64,000 bases of DNA from contig CALUGQ010000007.1 of NCBI GenBank assembly GCA_944320235.1, positions 55,335 to 119,334 of the forward strand, in the 5' to 3' direction. The stretch comes from an uncultured Prevotella sp. Its GTDB lineage: Bacteria > Bacteroidota > Bacteroidia > Bacteroidales > Bacteroidaceae. Shown here one piece after another: positions 7,612 through 17,949 of this stretch (position 1 is the stretch's first letter; every line of letters begins with the position of its first letter). The notes below the pieces were generated by a model, which did not search any database, was not told the DNA's origin, and saw only the letters and a list, made by a program, of their open reading frames with translations. The position numbers and the translations under genes are program-made.

Positions 7612-10600
7612 ATGAAAAAGCGATTATTCTTAATGTTGTCGCTCTTTGCTGGCGTGACCGGTGCGTTTGCCTACGAGGCAGGCGACTACGTCTACACCAT
7701 CAACGGGCGATTCCAGGTTGCAGGTGAAAACCTGGTGACCAACGGAGACTTCTCCGACGGCACAAACGGCTGGACCAACACTGCCGGAGGCGCCCTCAGC
7801 ACTGACACATTCACGGTTGACCCGGGCCTCGGCCCCGACGGCGAAAACTCGCTCTACGTGGCTGCCTCGGGCGCGGTCGACGCCGGAGTGCTCGGAAATG
7901 GCTCGGCAAACATGATGAGGTCCATCCCCGTCACCCCGGGCCTCTATGTCATTTCTTACAAGGTAAAGGGCGGCAGCGAGACGGCCACCACGTCGAACAG
8001 TGGCGGAAACAGCGTGCGCTGCGCCAACTTCCAGTCAGTTTATTACTCTTCGACACCCGTTCAGAGCGTGATAGGAACCAAGAGCGAGAACCAAATCTCG
8101 AAATACGTGACCTACCGCGCCGAGGACGGCTGGTATGAGATAGCATACAACTTCACCGTGGGCGAGGCTGGATACATCAACTTCCTCCTCTTCAACCTCA
8201 ACGTGGGCGACAGCTTCACCGACTTCTCCGTGATGAAGGCTACGCAGGTGCTCGACGACCGCGAGGTGACCGACCTCTACAACGAGTGGAAGGCTTACGT
8301 TGACGCCGCTGGCGAGAACGCCAATGACAACAGCGGCTTCCTCAGCGAGATGTGGCCCCTCGTAAAGGCTGCCGGCACCGGCGTTGACGACCCGTCAATC
8401 ATCGGCCCGGGCGACGACGCAATGTTCAACATCAACGACCCCGACGCCGTTTCGGACTTCCGGAAGGATGAGTATGTCGCTCAGGCTCTCAACCAGTTCC
8501 TGCTCGACAACTCTGTTGACGTGTCTACCTTCCTGCGCAACTTCACCTTCGACGGCGGCTCGTACAGCGGATGGACCGTCACCGGCAGCGACTGGCGCGT
8601 GGTCGACCCTGACGGCAACTTCACCACATCGTGGCTCCGCCACGACCGCCCGAGCAACATCACGCTCGGCGAGGGCCAGGTTGAGCAGAGCTACAACCTG
8701 CCCGCCGGCAGGTATCTCTACATGGTGCAGGCCCAGGCCCACAAGTATTTCATGAACGGCAGCGGTACCTCTGGCGACAACTCGCAGACCATCCCCGACT
8801 ACTACGGACAGATTGAAGGCCTGCGCATGTTCATGGCCGACAAGTCACTTGAGCTTACCGACGTCCCGGCATGGAAGGGCAAGAAGTACAGCATCCTTGC
8901 CGACCTGCCCGCCGGCGAGAAGACGTTCGGCTTCTACGACTGCGGTGGCGGTGGCGAGGGCATCGGCGGACACCGCCGCTTCGATAACGTCTGCCTGCGT
9001 ATGTTCGGCGCCGACTCAGTTGAGGTAATCACTTACGTTTACAAAAACGTGGCACGCTACGCACTCCAGGTGATGCGCGACTCCGCACAGAAGGTTCACG
9101 ACATGGCTACCTATCCTTTCGGCAAGGCAGTGCTCAATGACTCAATAGCAAAGTCTGACGCCGTGCTCAACCTCGGCATCGAGAAGGCCACACGCGCCGA
9201 CATCGCCCGCGCACAGCAGCAGATGGACTGGATGCGCGCAGCCGTACAGGCTTACTACACCATCAACGCTGAGTACACAGCCCTGGGCGACCAGATAGCA
9301 ACTGCCAACGAGGCGTATGCCGACGAGGAGCGCACAGAGGGCAAGACTGAACTGCAGGCTGCCATCACCACGGCACAGAACTACTACAACGAGATTCAGC
9401 AGACACAGGTGCGCGACAGCGCAACCATCGTAAGCCACACCGACGCCCTCAACAAGGCCGTGGCCGACTACTACGCTGCCAACGCAGGCTACAGGTTCCC
9501 GGGCGACATCGCCATCGTGAACCCGACGTTTGCCGACAAGGGCAATGGCTGGGAGGTTACAAGCAGCTCTGAGTCAAAGGAGGCATGGAAGTATGGCTCT
9601 GACGAGAACTTCACCGGCGGCAGCAAGATTTACGCTAACCGCGGTACCACTACCACACCTGATAACTCTGTGTTCCAGACCGTCAACCTGCCGTACAACG
9701 GTATGTATGAGCTTACCTTCCAGGCTTACGCCAACGGACAGGGCCGCAACAGCGACGGCAACCTCAACGACACCATCAACGTATGGTTCGTCACCGAGAT
9801 GAACGGTGTGAAAGACTCTCTCAACATCCACACCGGAAGCGGCGACGCAGGCTGGTTCACTCCGCAGAACTACACCGTGCGCCTCTTCATCGAGAACGCA
9901 CCGGTTGACCTCACCTTCGGTATCGACGCACTCAACAACACGCCCGACTATCCGCTCAGCAGCGGCGACAAGGTGGCCACCAACTATGCTTACGGAAGCA
10001 ACAAGCTGACATTCTACGGCGACTACGACAAGTACCTCAAGGATTCTATCGCAGCCGTGATGCAGCCTACACGCGACTCTCTGCAGAAGGCCATCGACGC
10101 TGCAAGCGCACTGCTCGGCGAGGCCCGCAACCCGAACAACGTGAGCACAACTCCGTTCTCTACCGCAATCAACACCGCACAGGGCGTATGCAACGACCCC
10201 GACGCTACGATCGACGACCTGAACGCACAGTTCCCCGCCTTGGCTGAGGCTACCAACGCATTCATGATAAGCGGCGTATGGCCGGCAGCCGGCAAGTACT
10301 ACGACCTGACCGGTCTGATCAAGAATGCCGACTTCGTTGACGAGAACGCTAACTTCGTAGAGTGGACAACCACGGGCGCCGTGGCCAACTTCGTTCCCAC
10401 GAGCACAGGCTACGTTTGCTACTATCAGAATGCAGAGGACGTGATGACCAGCTCCTCGTTCACACAGACCGTCACCGGCCTGCCAAAGGGCAAGTACGAG
10501 TTCCTCATGTACGGCACATACCGTTACAAGAACCCGAAGGATGAGGTTTGGAATCCTGAGGACTACGGAGAGAACACCTTCATGTACATCAGCGCCAACG

Positions 10601-11034
10601 ACGGTGTAGACTACGTTGACGGCATGCTGCAGGAAGGAATGCTCGACGAGGCTACCAACAACTGGGTGCTCGGTACGAACAGGATCATAACCCTCTACGA
10701 CTACCGCCACACTCCGTATGCTGAGGACTACTTCAACTCAGGCTTCTACAGGGCATCAGTTCCGTTCGACGTCACCGACGGCAACGCTACCGTTGGCATG
10801 ACCATCGAGGGTCTGCCTATCACTTCGATGATCTTCTTCAAGGGCCCGCAGCTCCTCTTCTGGGGTGACACCGTTGTTGACGGCATCAATGGCGTGCAGG
10901 ACGGCAACAGCGCCGACCAGCCTGGCGACATCTACACCATCAGCGGTGTGAAGGTTCGCGCCAACGCCACCTCTTTCGAGGGCCTCGGCAAGGGCATCTA
11001 CATCAAGAACGGCAAGAAGTATGTAGTGAAGTAA
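7612..11034 (+). CDS. Very large secreted protein with CBM-like regions, FIVAR-like helices and a C-terminal type IX sorting-like domain
   Basis: 1140 residues with a clear signal peptide (1-20, ending GAFA). Stretches such as ENLVTNGDFSDGTNGW and DIAIVNPTFADKGNGWEV are typical of carbohydrate-binding, galactose-binding-like sandwich domains in which a residue group is followed by a GW turn. Two or three helical segments rich in Ala (about 480-620 and 810-880) resemble FIVAR domains. The C-terminus (DIYTISGVKV, then GKGIYIKNGKKYVVK) matches the Bacteroidota C-terminal sorting domain. I see no catalytic motif. It sits before a PL10 pectate lyase but is separated from it by a strong terminator. 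Codons are less GC-rich than those of its neighbours (for example GCT and ACA are frequent), which may mean high expression. Its function is unknown, probably glycan or surface binding. Confidence 0.75.
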   Translation: MKKRLFLMLSLFAGVTGAFAYEAGDYVYTINGRFQVAGENLVTNGDFSDGTNGWTNTAGGALSTDTFTVDPGLGPDGENSLYVAASGAVDAGVLGNGSANMMRSIPVTPGLYVISYKVKGGSETATTSNSGGNSVRCANFQSVYYSSTPVQSVIGTKSENQISKYVTYRAEDGWYEIAYNFTVGEAGYINFLLFNLNVGDSFTDFSVMKATQVLDDREVTDLYNEWKAYVDAAGENANDNSGFLSEMWPLVKAAGTGVDDPSIIGPGDDAMFNINDPDAVSDFRKDEYVAQALNQFLLDNSVDVSTFLRNFTFDGGSYSGWTVTGSDWRVVDPDGNFTTSWLRHDRPSNITLGEGQVEQSYNLPAGRYLYMVQAQAHKYFMNGSGTSGDNSQTIPDYYGQIEGLRMFMADKSLELTDVPAWKGKKYSILADLPAGEKTFGFYDCGGGGEGIGGHRRFDNVCLRMFGADSVEVITYVYKNVARYALQVMRDSAQKVHDMATYPFGKAVLNDSIAKSDAVLNLGIEKATRADIARAQQQMDWMRAAVQAYYTINAEYTALGDQIATANEAYADEERTEGKTELQAAITTAQNYYNEIQQTQVRDSATIVSHTDALNKAVADYYAANAGYRFPGDIAIVNPTFADKGNGWEVTSSSESKEAWKYGSDENFTGGSKIYANRGTTTTPDNSVFQTVNLPYNGMYELTFQAYANGQGRNSDGNLNDTINVWFVTEMNGVKDSLNIHTGSGDAGWFTPQNYTVRLFIENAPVDLTFGIDALNNTPDYPLSSGDKVATNYAYGSNKLTFYGDYDKYLKDSIAAVMQPTRDSLQKAIDAASALLGEARNPNNVSTTPFSTAINTAQGVCNDPDATIDDLNAQFPALAEATNAFMISGVWPAAGKYYDLTGLIKNADFVDENANFVEWTTTGAVANFVPTSTGYVCYYQNAEDVMTSSSFTQTVTGLPKGKYEFLMYGTYRYKNPKDEVWNPEDYGENTFMYISANDGVDYVDGMLQEGMLDEATNNWVLGTNRIITLYDYRHTPYAEDYFNSGFYRASVPFDVTDGNATVGMTIEGLPITSMIFFKGPQLLFWGDTVVDGINGVQDGNSADQPGDIYTISGVKVRANATSFEGLGKGIYIKNGKKYVVK

Positions 11035-11070
11035 CCGGAAGGGACTGGTTCCCGCTGGTTCAGATAACAG

Positions 11071-11103
11071 GGCAGGCTGCCATCCGGCAGCCTGCCTTTT
11101 TTT
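11071..11103 (+). terminator. Intrinsic terminator after the large secreted protein
   Basis: Perfect 11-bp arms GGCAGGCTGCC / GGCAGCCTGCC with a 4-base loop, then seven T. Confidence 0.93.
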
Positions 11104-11246
11104 GTAACGGGGCCATGCGAAAGGTTAAAAAAGGACAAATAGCTGCCCCGCCGCTGCCGTATGTAGCGAAAAATAAGTAATTTTACCGCCAAACTAAAAC
11201 AACAGGGCGGGGCCATGCGCCCCGCAAAAGCAAACATAGAAGCATC

Positions 11247-12374
11247 ATGAAGAGAATCATCGTGGGTTGCCTGGCGCTGATGTGCGCCGCAACCATGGCC
11301 GCCCGGGCTGCCGCAGGCGAGGGCGGGCAGCAGTCTGGGCCTAAAGTGAAGAAGTGGACATCGATGGCCCCGAAGCTGAAGGACGCCTTCTTCAGCACCG
11401 ACGAGGCGCTGCGCATAGGCGACAACGTGCTGCTCTACCAGTACGAGACGGGCGGATGGCCCAAGAACGTGAACATGCAGCTGCCACTCGACGAGGCCGC
11501 CAAGGACAAGCTGAGGCAAAACAGGGCCGGCATCAACGAGAGCACCATCGACAACAAGGCCACCACGACCGAGATAACATACCTCTGCCGCCTCTACAAC
11601 GCCACGGCACAGGAGCGGTTTGCACAAGGCGCGCTGCGCGGCATGGACTACCTGTTCCGCGCGCAGTACGACAACGGGGGCTGGCCGCAGTTCTACCCCA
11701 GGCCCAAGGGCTACTACACGCACATCACTTTCAACGACGACGCCATGACAAACGTGCTGAAGCTGATGCGCGACGTGGCAAAGGGCAAGGCGCCTTACGC
11801 CTTCATGCCCGACAGCATACGCGCCAAGGCGCAGGCCGCGCTCGACAAGGGAGTGGACTGCATACTGAAAACGCAAGTTGTGCAGGACGGCAAGCCCACA
11901 GTGTGGTGCGCACAGTACGACGAGCACACGCTCAAGCCTGCCGCCGCCCGCGCTTATGAGCTGGTGTCGCTCAGCGGGGCAGAGTCGGAAGACATCGTGC
12001 TCTTCCTCATGTCGCTCTCGAAGCCCTCGCCCGAGGTGGTGAAGTGCGTCGAGGCTGCCGTGGAGTGGTTCCGCAAGAGCGAGATAAGGGGGCTTACGTT
12101 CGAGTACTTCAAGGATGCCGACGGCAAGCGCGACTACCGCATGGTGGCTTGCCCCGATGCCGACGACTGCCCGCCGCTGTGGGCGCGCTTCTACACCATC
12201 GACGGCAACCGCCCGTTCTTCAGCGACCGCGACGGCGTTGCGCGGTACGACATATCCGAGATTGGCCGTGAACGGCGCACGGGCTACAGCTGGTATGACT
12301 CCAACGGGCTCGACGTTTACAAGCGATATGAGACGTGGGCCAAGAAGTATGGCTCGGCCAAGGGAAAACAGTAG
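11247..12374 (+). CDS. Pectate lyase, polysaccharide lyase family 10
   Basis: A 375-residue secreted enzyme with a signal peptide (about 1-22). The PL10 signatures are present: GGWPKNVN (about 69-76), STIDNKATTTEI, GGWPQFYP and ITFNDDAM. PL10 enzymes cleave polygalacturonate by calcium-assisted beta-elimination in an (alpha/alpha) toroid-like fold. Length fits the catalytic domain alone, with no extra binding module or sorting domain. A weak AT-rich promoter region lies at 11160-11240. The gene is flanked by terminators on both sides, so it is monocistronic. It works on the same polymer as the PL1 enzyme at 57668, but the two genes are 45 kb apart. Confidence 0.92.
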   Translation: MKRIIVGCLALMCAATMAARAAAGEGGQQSGPKVKKWTSMAPKLKDAFFSTDEALRIGDNVLLYQYETGGWPKNVNMQLPLDEAAKDKLRQNRAGINESTIDNKATTTEITYLCRLYNATAQERFAQGALRGMDYLFRAQYDNGGWPQFYPRPKGYYTHITFNDDAMTNVLKLMRDVAKGKAPYAFMPDSIRAKAQAALDKGVDCILKTQVVQDGKPTVWCAQYDEHTLKPAAARAYELVSLSGAESEDIVLFLMSLSKPSPEVVKCVEAAVEWFRKSEIRGLTFEYFKDADGKRDYRMVACPDADDCPPLWARFYTIDGNRPFFSDRDGVARYDISEIGRERRTGYSWYDSNGLDVYKRYETWAKKYGSAKGKQ

Positions 12375-12383
12375 GATGGGAAT

Positions 12384-12435
12384 AAAGCCATAGAGAGGCA
12401 GCACGGGAGTTCCGGTGCTGCCTCTCTATGGCTTT
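12384..12435. terminator. Large hairpin between pectate lyase and psd (convergent terminator)
   Basis: Perfect 21-bp inverted repeat (arms 12384-12404 and 12415-12435) with a 10-base loop. Arms begin with AAA and end with TTT, so it can act in both directions for the two convergent genes. Confidence 0.9.
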
Positions 12436-12501
12436 GTGGGCTTATGGTGCTGCCTGGTTAATGTGTCATGTCGGTGGCGCAAGGCTCTTTGGCCTTGCCC
12501 C

Positions 12502-13206
12502 TCATGCTTTCGCGGTGTCCTTGAGGCGCGCTATCACGGTGAGGTCGCCGGTGGTGGACTGCCCCATCTTTACGCAGACCTCAGAGCCGATGGGCAGGAA
12601 CACGTCTACCCTCGAGCCGAGCTTGATGAAGCCCAGATGCTCGTCGATGAAGCATTCCTCGCCTTCCTTGGCGTAGGTCACTATGCGGCGGGCCATCGCC
12701 CCGGCTATCTGGCGGCAGAGGATGTCGGTGCCTTCGGGCGTGGTTATCATCACGTCGGCCCGCTCGTTCTCCTCGCTGGCCTTTGGCAGCCATGCCTTGT
12801 GGTAGTTGCCGTCCTGGTGGCGCACGAACTTCACCTTGCCGTCTACGGGGAACCAGTTGGCGTGTACGTTGAAGAGGCTCATGAATATCGAAATCATGAG
12901 CCTGCGGTCGTGGAAATATTCGTTCTCCTCCACTTCCTCTATCACCACCACCTTGCCGTCGGCCGGGGCCACTACGGTGCGCTCGGTGTCGTCGTTGAAG
13001 TAGCGCTTGGGGCAGCGGTAGAAGTTGAGCACAACCGCCCAGGCCGCTCCCATTATGATTACGAACGACCAGAAAGGCACTTTCGTGTCGAAGTAGTGCC
13101 ACAGCAAGGCTGCCACAGCGACGATGGCTGCCATGCTGTATATGAGCGTGTCGTTGCCTTCGCGGTGAATCCTGGTGTTCTTAAGTTTCCTAATCCTTCT
13201 TCCCAT
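12502..13206 (-). CDS. psd: Phosphatidylserine decarboxylase proenzyme (short type)
   Basis: A 234-residue membrane-associated enzyme making phosphatidylethanolamine from phosphatidylserine. Two N-terminal hydrophobic segments (about 22-60) are followed by the decarboxylase domain with [27 protein letters not shown] and [11 protein letters not shown]. In this short class the proenzyme cuts itself at the Gly-Ser of the last motif, and S198 would become the pyruvoyl group. The start at 13206 ([10 protein letters not shown]) fits the family; the frame is open to 13329 without family sequence. It is divergent from dnaE, with well-formed promoters on both strands between them. The pssA gene, often next to psd in this group, is not here. 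Confidence 0.93.
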   Translation of the reverse strand: MGRRIRKLKNTRIHREGNDTLIYSMAAIVAVAALLWHYFDTKVPFWSFVIIMGAAWAVVLNFYRCPKRYFNDDTERTVVAPADGKVVVIEEVEENEYFHDRRLMISIFMSLFNVHANWFPVDGKVKFVRHQDGNYHKAWLPKASEENERADVMITTPEGTDILCRQIAGAMARRIVTYAKEGEECFIDEHLGFIKLGSRVDVFLPIGSEVCVKMGQSTTGDLTVIARLKDTAKA

Positions 13207-13298
13207 GGAGTCTGTGAGGGTGCTTGTTTTGGCTGCTGGTGTCGCCGCAGGCAGGGAGGCCGGTAAAGCCACGGCTTCCCACGGCGGCATTGTCGCTG

Positions 13299-13330
13299 CA
13301 AAGGTAAGGCTTTTTCGCCTATTCAGCAAA
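13299..13330 (-). promoter_or_regulatory. Promoter of psd (TTTG-N20-TACCTTTG)
   Basis: On the minus strand TTTG (13327-13330) and TACCTTTG (13299-13306) are 20 bases apart. It starts 16 bases from the dnaE promoter, giving a compact divergent control region. Confidence 0.8.
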
Positions 13331-13345
13331 TTTTTGCCCCATTCT

Positions 13346-13377
13346 TTTGGCCGTCTCGGGGATTAGGCGTAACTTTG
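13346..13377 (+). promoter_or_regulatory. Promoter of dnaE (TTTG-N20-TAACTTTG)
   Basis: TTTG at 13346-13349 and TAACTTTG at 13370-13377 are spaced 20 bases apart; the start codon is 31 bases further on. Confidence 0.8.
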
Positions 13378-13408
13378 AGCCACAAAAAACAGCATTCAAA
13401 CGTTCAAG

Positions 13409-16400
13409 ATGCAGGATTTCGTCCACCTCCACGTACATACGTACTACTCCATCCTCGACGGACAGTCGAGCATACAGAAACTCGTCGACAAGGCCGTGGC
13501 CGACGGTATGCGCGGCATGGCCATCACCGACCACGGCGATATGTTCGGCATAAAGGAGTTCTGGGACTGCTGCGCGTCGGTCAACTCGAAGCGCAAGAAG
13601 GAGGGGCTTGAGCCGTTCAAGCCCATACTGGGCTGCGAGATGTACGTGGCCCACCACCGGAAGGAGGACCGCGCCGGCAAGGAAGACCGCAGCGGCTACC
13701 ACCTCATAGTGCTGGCGAAGAACTACCAGGGCTACAAGAACCTGATAAAGCTCGTGTCGAACTCCTGGACCGACGGCTTCTACATGCGCCCCCGCACCGA
13801 CCGCGCCGACCTCGAGCGCCACCGCGAGGGCCTCATCGTGTGCTCTGCCTGCATTGCCGGCGAGGTGCCGTCGAAAATCCTCAAGGGCGACATCGCCGGG
13901 GCGCGCGAGGCAGTGGAGTGGCACAAGCGCGTGTTCGGCGACGACTACTACCTCGAGCTGCAGCGCCACGAGGTCAAGGACCCGTCGATACGCGCCAACC
14001 GCGAGACGTTCCCGCTGCAGCAGCAGGCCAACAAGGTGCTCATCGAGCTGGCGCGCGAGTACGGCGTGAAGCTCGTGTGCACCAACGACGCACACTTCGT
14101 GGACCAGGAGAATGCCGAGGCGCACGACCACCTGCTCTGCCTCTCAACCGGCAAGGACCTCGACGACCCCACACGAATGCTCTACTCCAAGCAGGAGTGG
14201 TTCAAGACGCGCGCCGAGATGAACGAGGTGTTCGCCGACGTGCCCGAGGCCCTGGCCAACACCGCCGAGGTGCTCGACAAGGTGGAGCTGTACAGCATTG
14301 AGCACGCGCCCATCATGCCCTTCTTCCCCATCCCCGAGGACTTCGGCACCGAGGAGCAGTGGCGGGCCAAGTTCACCCAGGAGCAGCTCTTCGCCGAGTT
14401 CACCAGCGACGAGAACGGCCAGAACCCGCTGCCGCGCGAGGAGGGCGAGAAGAAGATTGAGAAGCTCGGCGGCTACGACAAGCTCTACCGCATAAAGTTC
14501 GAGGCCGACTACTTGGCCAAGCTCGCCTACGAGGGGGCGCGCAAGCTCTACGGCGACCCGCTGCCGCAGGAGGTTGACGAGCGCGTGCGCTTCGAGCTGC
14601 ACATAATGAAGACGATGGGCTTCCCCGGCTACTTCCTCATCGTGCAGGACTTCATCAACTCCGCGCGCGACCAGCTCGGCGTGATGGTAGGCCCGGGGCG
14701 CGGCTCTGCCGCCGGCTCGGTGGTGGCCTACTGCCTCGGCATAACGAAGATTGACCCCATCAAGTACGATCTGCTGTTCGAGCGCTTCCTCAACCCCGAC
14801 CGAATATCGCTCCCCGATATCGACACCGACTTCGACGACGACGGCCGCGGCAAGGTGCTCGAGTGGGTGGAGGACAAGTACGGCCACGACAACTGTGCCC
14901 ACATCATAACCTACGGCACCATGGCCACGAAGAACTCCATCAAGGACGTGGCCCGCGTGGAGAAGCTGCCGCTGGAGCAGGCCAACTACCTGTGCAAGCA
15001 GATACCCGACAAGCTGCCCGACGGCCTGAAGATGAACCTCACCAACGCCATCAAGTGCGTGCCGGAACTGCGCGACGCCGAGGCGAGCACCGACCCGCGC
15101 CTCCGCAACACCATCGAGTACGCCAAGATGCTCGAAGGCACCGTGCGCGGCACGGGCATCCACGCCTGCGGCTTCATCATCTGCCGCGACCCCATCAGCG
15201 ACTGGGTGCCCGTCTCCGTGGCCGAGGACAAGGCCGACCCGGGCCACAAGCTGCGCTGCACGCAGTACGACGGCCACGTCATCGAGTCGACCGGGCTCAT
15301 CAAGATGGACTTCCTCGGCCTCAAGACGCTCTCCATACTCAAGGAGGCCGTGGAGAACGTGAGGCTGACCACGGGCAAGGTGATTGACCTCGACACCATC
15401 CCCATCGACGACCCGCTCACATACCAGCTCTACTGCGAGGGCCGCACCATCGGAACATTCCAGTTCGAGTCGCCGGGGATGCAGAAGTACCTGCGCGAGC
15501 TTCACCCCAGCGTCTTCGAGGACCTCATAGCCATGAACGCCCTCTACCGCCCCGGCCCCATGGACTACATCCCCTCGTTCATAGCCCGCAAGAACGGCAA
15601 GGAAGAGATAAGGTACGACATACCCTGCATGGAGAAGTACCTCAAGGACACCTACGGCATCACCGTATACCAGGAGCAGGTCATGCTCCTATCGCGCCAG
15701 CTGGCCAACTTCACCCGCGGCGAGAGCGACGCGCTGCGCAAGGCCATGGGAAAGAAGAAGAAGGCCATCGTAGACCAGATGAAGCCTAAGTTCATCGAGG
15801 GCGGCAAGGCCAACGGCCACGACCCCAAGGTGCTCGAGAAGATATGGGCCGACTGGGAGAAGTTCGCCTCCTACGCCTTCAACAAGAGCCACGCCACGTG
15901 CTACTCGTGGGTGTCGTACCAGACGGCCTACCTCAAGGCCCACCACCCGGCCGAGTACATGGCCGCCGTGATGAGCCGCAACCTCGACAACATCAACGAG
16001 ATAACCAAGCTCATGGACGAGTGCCGGGCCATGGGCGTGCCTACGCTCGGCCCCGACGTGAACGAGAGCCGGCAGAAGTTCAGCGCCAACAAGAAAGGGG
16101 AGATACGCTTCGGCATCAGCGCCATCAAGGGCGTGGGCGGCACCGCGGCCGACGCCATCATCGAGGAGCGCGAGAAGAACGGCCCCTACAAGGACGTGTT
16201 CGACTTCATACAGCGCGTCAACCTCGGCGCCGTCAACCGCAAGTGCGTCGAGTCGCTCGTGCTCAGCGGGGCGTTCGACGCCTTCGGGGCGATGAGGCGC
16301 GAGGACTTCTTCGCCAAGAACCCCAAGGGCGAGGCCTTCATCGACACGCTGGTGCGCTACGGCCAGACCTACCAGATGGAGCAGTCGCAGATGCGCAACT

Positions 16401-17116
16401 CGCTCTTCGGCGGCGACAACGAGGTGGAGATAGCCACCCCGCCCGTCATCAAGGGCGAGCGTTGGAGCGACATAGAGCGGCTCAACCGCGAGCGCGACCT
16501 CGTGGGCATATACCTCTCGGCCCACCCGCTCGACGAGTACAAGATAGTGCTCGACAACCTCTGCAACACCCACTGTGCCGAATTGGCAGACGTGCAGTCG
16601 CTCGCCAGCCGCGAGGCTGTGGTCATGGGCGGCATCGTCACGGGCATAAAGTCGAAGTTCACCAAGACGGGCAAGCCCTGCGGCTTCGTCACCATCGAAG
16701 ACTTCGACGGCAGCGGCGAGCTGGCCATGTTCGGCGAGGAGTGGGGCCGCTGGAGCGGCATGTTCAAGGAGGGCTGCGCCGTTTACATCACGGCCAAGTG
16801 CCAGCAGCGCTTCCGCGACAGCAAGTTCTACGACCTCAGGATACAGAACATAGAGTACCTGCAGACCATAAAGGACAAGGCCATAGACCGCATAACCATC
16901 TCCATGCTGGCCGACGAGATTGACGACCGGGTGGTGGAGGAGCTCAACGAGATATTGCGCGACAACCCCGGCAGCACCAAGCTGTTCATAAGCCTGCACG
17001 ACGCCAAGGGCAAGAACCACGTGCTGCTGCGCAGCAACAACCGCACTGTGGACGTGAAGCAGGGCCTCATAGCCTTCATAGAGCAGACGCCGGCGCTCGA
17101 CTACAAGATCAATTGA
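13409..17116 (+). CDS. dnaE: DNA polymerase III alpha subunit
   Basis: A 1235-residue replicative polymerase. The N-terminal PHP domain starts with HLHVHTYYSILDG (residues 6-18). The polymerase core contains PDIDTDFDDDGR, with D470 and D472 aligning with the first two catalytic Asp of E. coli DnaE (PDFDVDF). Helix-hairpin-helix sequence and an OB-fold (about 1000-1080, GGIVTGIKSKFTK) follow. It is full length with no intein or frameshift. Thioredoxin and a small acidic protein follow on the same strand and may be co-transcribed. It synthesises the chromosome together with the beta clamp and clamp loader. Confidence 0.97.
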   Translation: MQDFVHLHVHTYYSILDGQSSIQKLVDKAVADGMRGMAITDHGDMFGIKEFWDCCASVNSKRKKEGLEPFKPILGCEMYVAHHRKEDRAGKEDRSGYHLIVLAKNYQGYKNLIKLVSNSWTDGFYMRPRTDRADLERHREGLIVCSACIAGEVPSKILKGDIAGAREAVEWHKRVFGDDYYLELQRHEVKDPSIRANRETFPLQQQANKVLIELAREYGVKLVCTNDAHFVDQENAEAHDHLLCLSTGKDLDDPTRMLYSKQEWFKTRAEMNEVFADVPEALANTAEVLDKVELYSIEHAPIMPFFPIPEDFGTEEQWRAKFTQEQLFAEFTSDENGQNPLPREEGEKKIEKLGGYDKLYRIKFEADYLAKLAYEGARKLYGDPLPQEVDERVRFELHIMKTMGFPGYFLIVQDFINSARDQLGVMVGPGRGSAAGSVVAYCLGITKIDPIKYDLLFERFLNPDRISLPDIDTDFDDDGRGKVLEWVEDKYGHDNCAHIITYGTMATKNSIKDVARVEKLPLEQANYLCKQIPDKLPDGLKMNLTNAIKCVPELRDAEASTDPRLRNTIEYAKMLEGTVRGTGIHACGFIICRDPISDWVPVSVAEDKADPGHKLRCTQYDGHVIESTGLIKMDFLGLKTLSILKEAVENVRLTTGKVIDLDTIPIDDPLTYQLYCEGRTIGTFQFESPGMQKYLRELHPSVFEDLIAMNALYRPGPMDYIPSFIARKNGKEEIRYDIPCMEKYLKDTYGITVYQEQVMLLSRQLANFTRGESDALRKAMGKKKKAIVDQMKPKFIEGGKANGHDPKVLEKIWADWEKFASYAFNKSHATCYSWVSYQTAYLKAHHPAEYMAAVMSRNLDNINEITKLMDECRAMGVPTLGPDVNESRQKFSANKKGEIRFGISAIKGVGGTAADAIIEEREKNGPYKDVFDFIQRVNLGAVNRKCVESLVLSGAFDAFGAMRREDFFAKNPKGEAFIDTLVRYGQTYQMEQSQMRNSLFGGDNEVEIATPPVIKGERWSDIERLNRERDLVGIYLSAHPLDEYKIVLDNLCNTHCAELADVQSLASREAVVMGGIVTGIKSKFTKTGKPCGFVTIEDFDGSGELAMFGEEWGRWSGMFKEGCAVYITAKCQQRFRDSKFYDLRIQNIEYLQTIKDKAIDRITISMLADEIDDRVVEELNEILRDNPGSTKLFISLHDAKGKNHVLLRSNNRTVDVKQGLIAFIEQTPALDYKIN

Positions 17117-17208
17117 CGCCGCCGGCATTTTGTGGCACGCATTTTGCCGGAGACGCAGAGGGAGGCAAGCCGATTGACCATTAACACATTAAAATAAAGT
17201 ACAAGACA

Positions 17209-17523
17209 ATGGAAGTAAAGATTACAAACGAGAATTTCGAGACATTGAAGAACGGCGAACTGCCCCTTGTCGTTGACTTCTGGGCTACGTGGTGCGGCCC
17301 CTGCCGCATGATAGCCCCCATCGTGGAGGAGCTGGCCAAGGAGTACGACGGCCGCCTGAACGTGGGCAAGTGCGACGTGGAGGAGTGCGAGGACATCGCC
17401 GCCGAGTACGGCATACGCAACATACCGACGCTGCTCTTCTTCAAGGGCGGCGAGGTAGTGGACAAGCTTGTGGGCGCAGTCTCCAAGCAGAAGCTCGACG
17501 AGAAGTTCCAGTCACTGCTCTGA
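17209..17523 (+). CDS. trxA: Thioredoxin
   Basis: A 104-residue cytosolic thioredoxin with the active site WCGPC (C29, C32) and the cis-Pro segment IRNIPTLLFF near residue 75. It reduces protein disulfides using electrons from thioredoxin reductase. It begins 92 bases after dnaE and ends 4 bases before the next small gene, a layout consistent with one operon. No independent strong promoter is visible in the 92-base gap. Confidence 0.97.
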   Translation: MEVKITNENFETLKNGELPLVVDFWATWCGPCRMIAPIVEELAKEYDGRLNVGKCDVEECEDIAAEYGIRNIPTLLFFKGGEVVDKLVGAVSKQKLDEKFQSLL

Positions 17524-17527
17524 CGCC

Positions 17528-17860
17528 ATGGCAGACTTTGAAGAGGAGCTGAGGCTCGACGACGAGGAGAACGCGCGCGAGGTGGAGTACATACGCGAGG
17601 TGCTGCCAGCCGACCTGAAGGAGAAGTTCTGCGAGGCCGACCTCCGTTACATGATGGACACCATCGTGGACTATTACTTCACCAGCGGGGTGCTCGAAGC
17701 CGAGGCCGACGCCGACGGGTTCGTGGACATCGACCTGCAGAAGGTGGCCGACTACGTTTGCGCCAAGGCCGCCGAGCAGGGGCAGGGCGACTTCGACCCG
17801 GCCGAGGTGTTCTTCGTCGTGCAGGCCGACATGGACTTCCAGGAGCAAAACCTTGACTGA
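17528..17860 (+). CDS. Small acidic protein of unknown function
   Basis: 110 residues starting at ATG 17528 (MADFEEELRL), 4 bases after the trxA stop, which supports this start over the upstream in-frame ATG at 17468 inside trxA. The protein is strongly acidic, without a signal peptide or membrane segment, and mostly helical. I do not recognise a domain. From memory, conserved proteins of this kind follow dnaE-trxA in other Bacteroidales, which would imply a real but unstudied gene. A strong terminator follows, so it closes the operon. Confidence 0.75.
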   Translation: MADFEEELRLDDEENAREVEYIREVLPADLKEKFCEADLRYMMDTIVDYYFTSGVLEAEADADGFVDIDLQKVADYVCAKAAEQGQGDFDPAEVFFVVQADMDFQEQNLD

Positions 17861-17906
17861 GCGGCCCGGCCCTGCTTGCTTGCGGGGTCTGGGCTGGTCT
17901 TGGGCG

Positions 17907-17949
17907 GCCGCGCCGCCATGCCGGATGGGGCATGGCGGCGCGGCTTTTT
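17907..17949 (+). terminator. Terminator of the dnaE-trxA operon
   Basis: Perfect 16-bp arms (17907-17922, 17929-17944) with a 6-base loop and a run of five T. Confidence 0.93.
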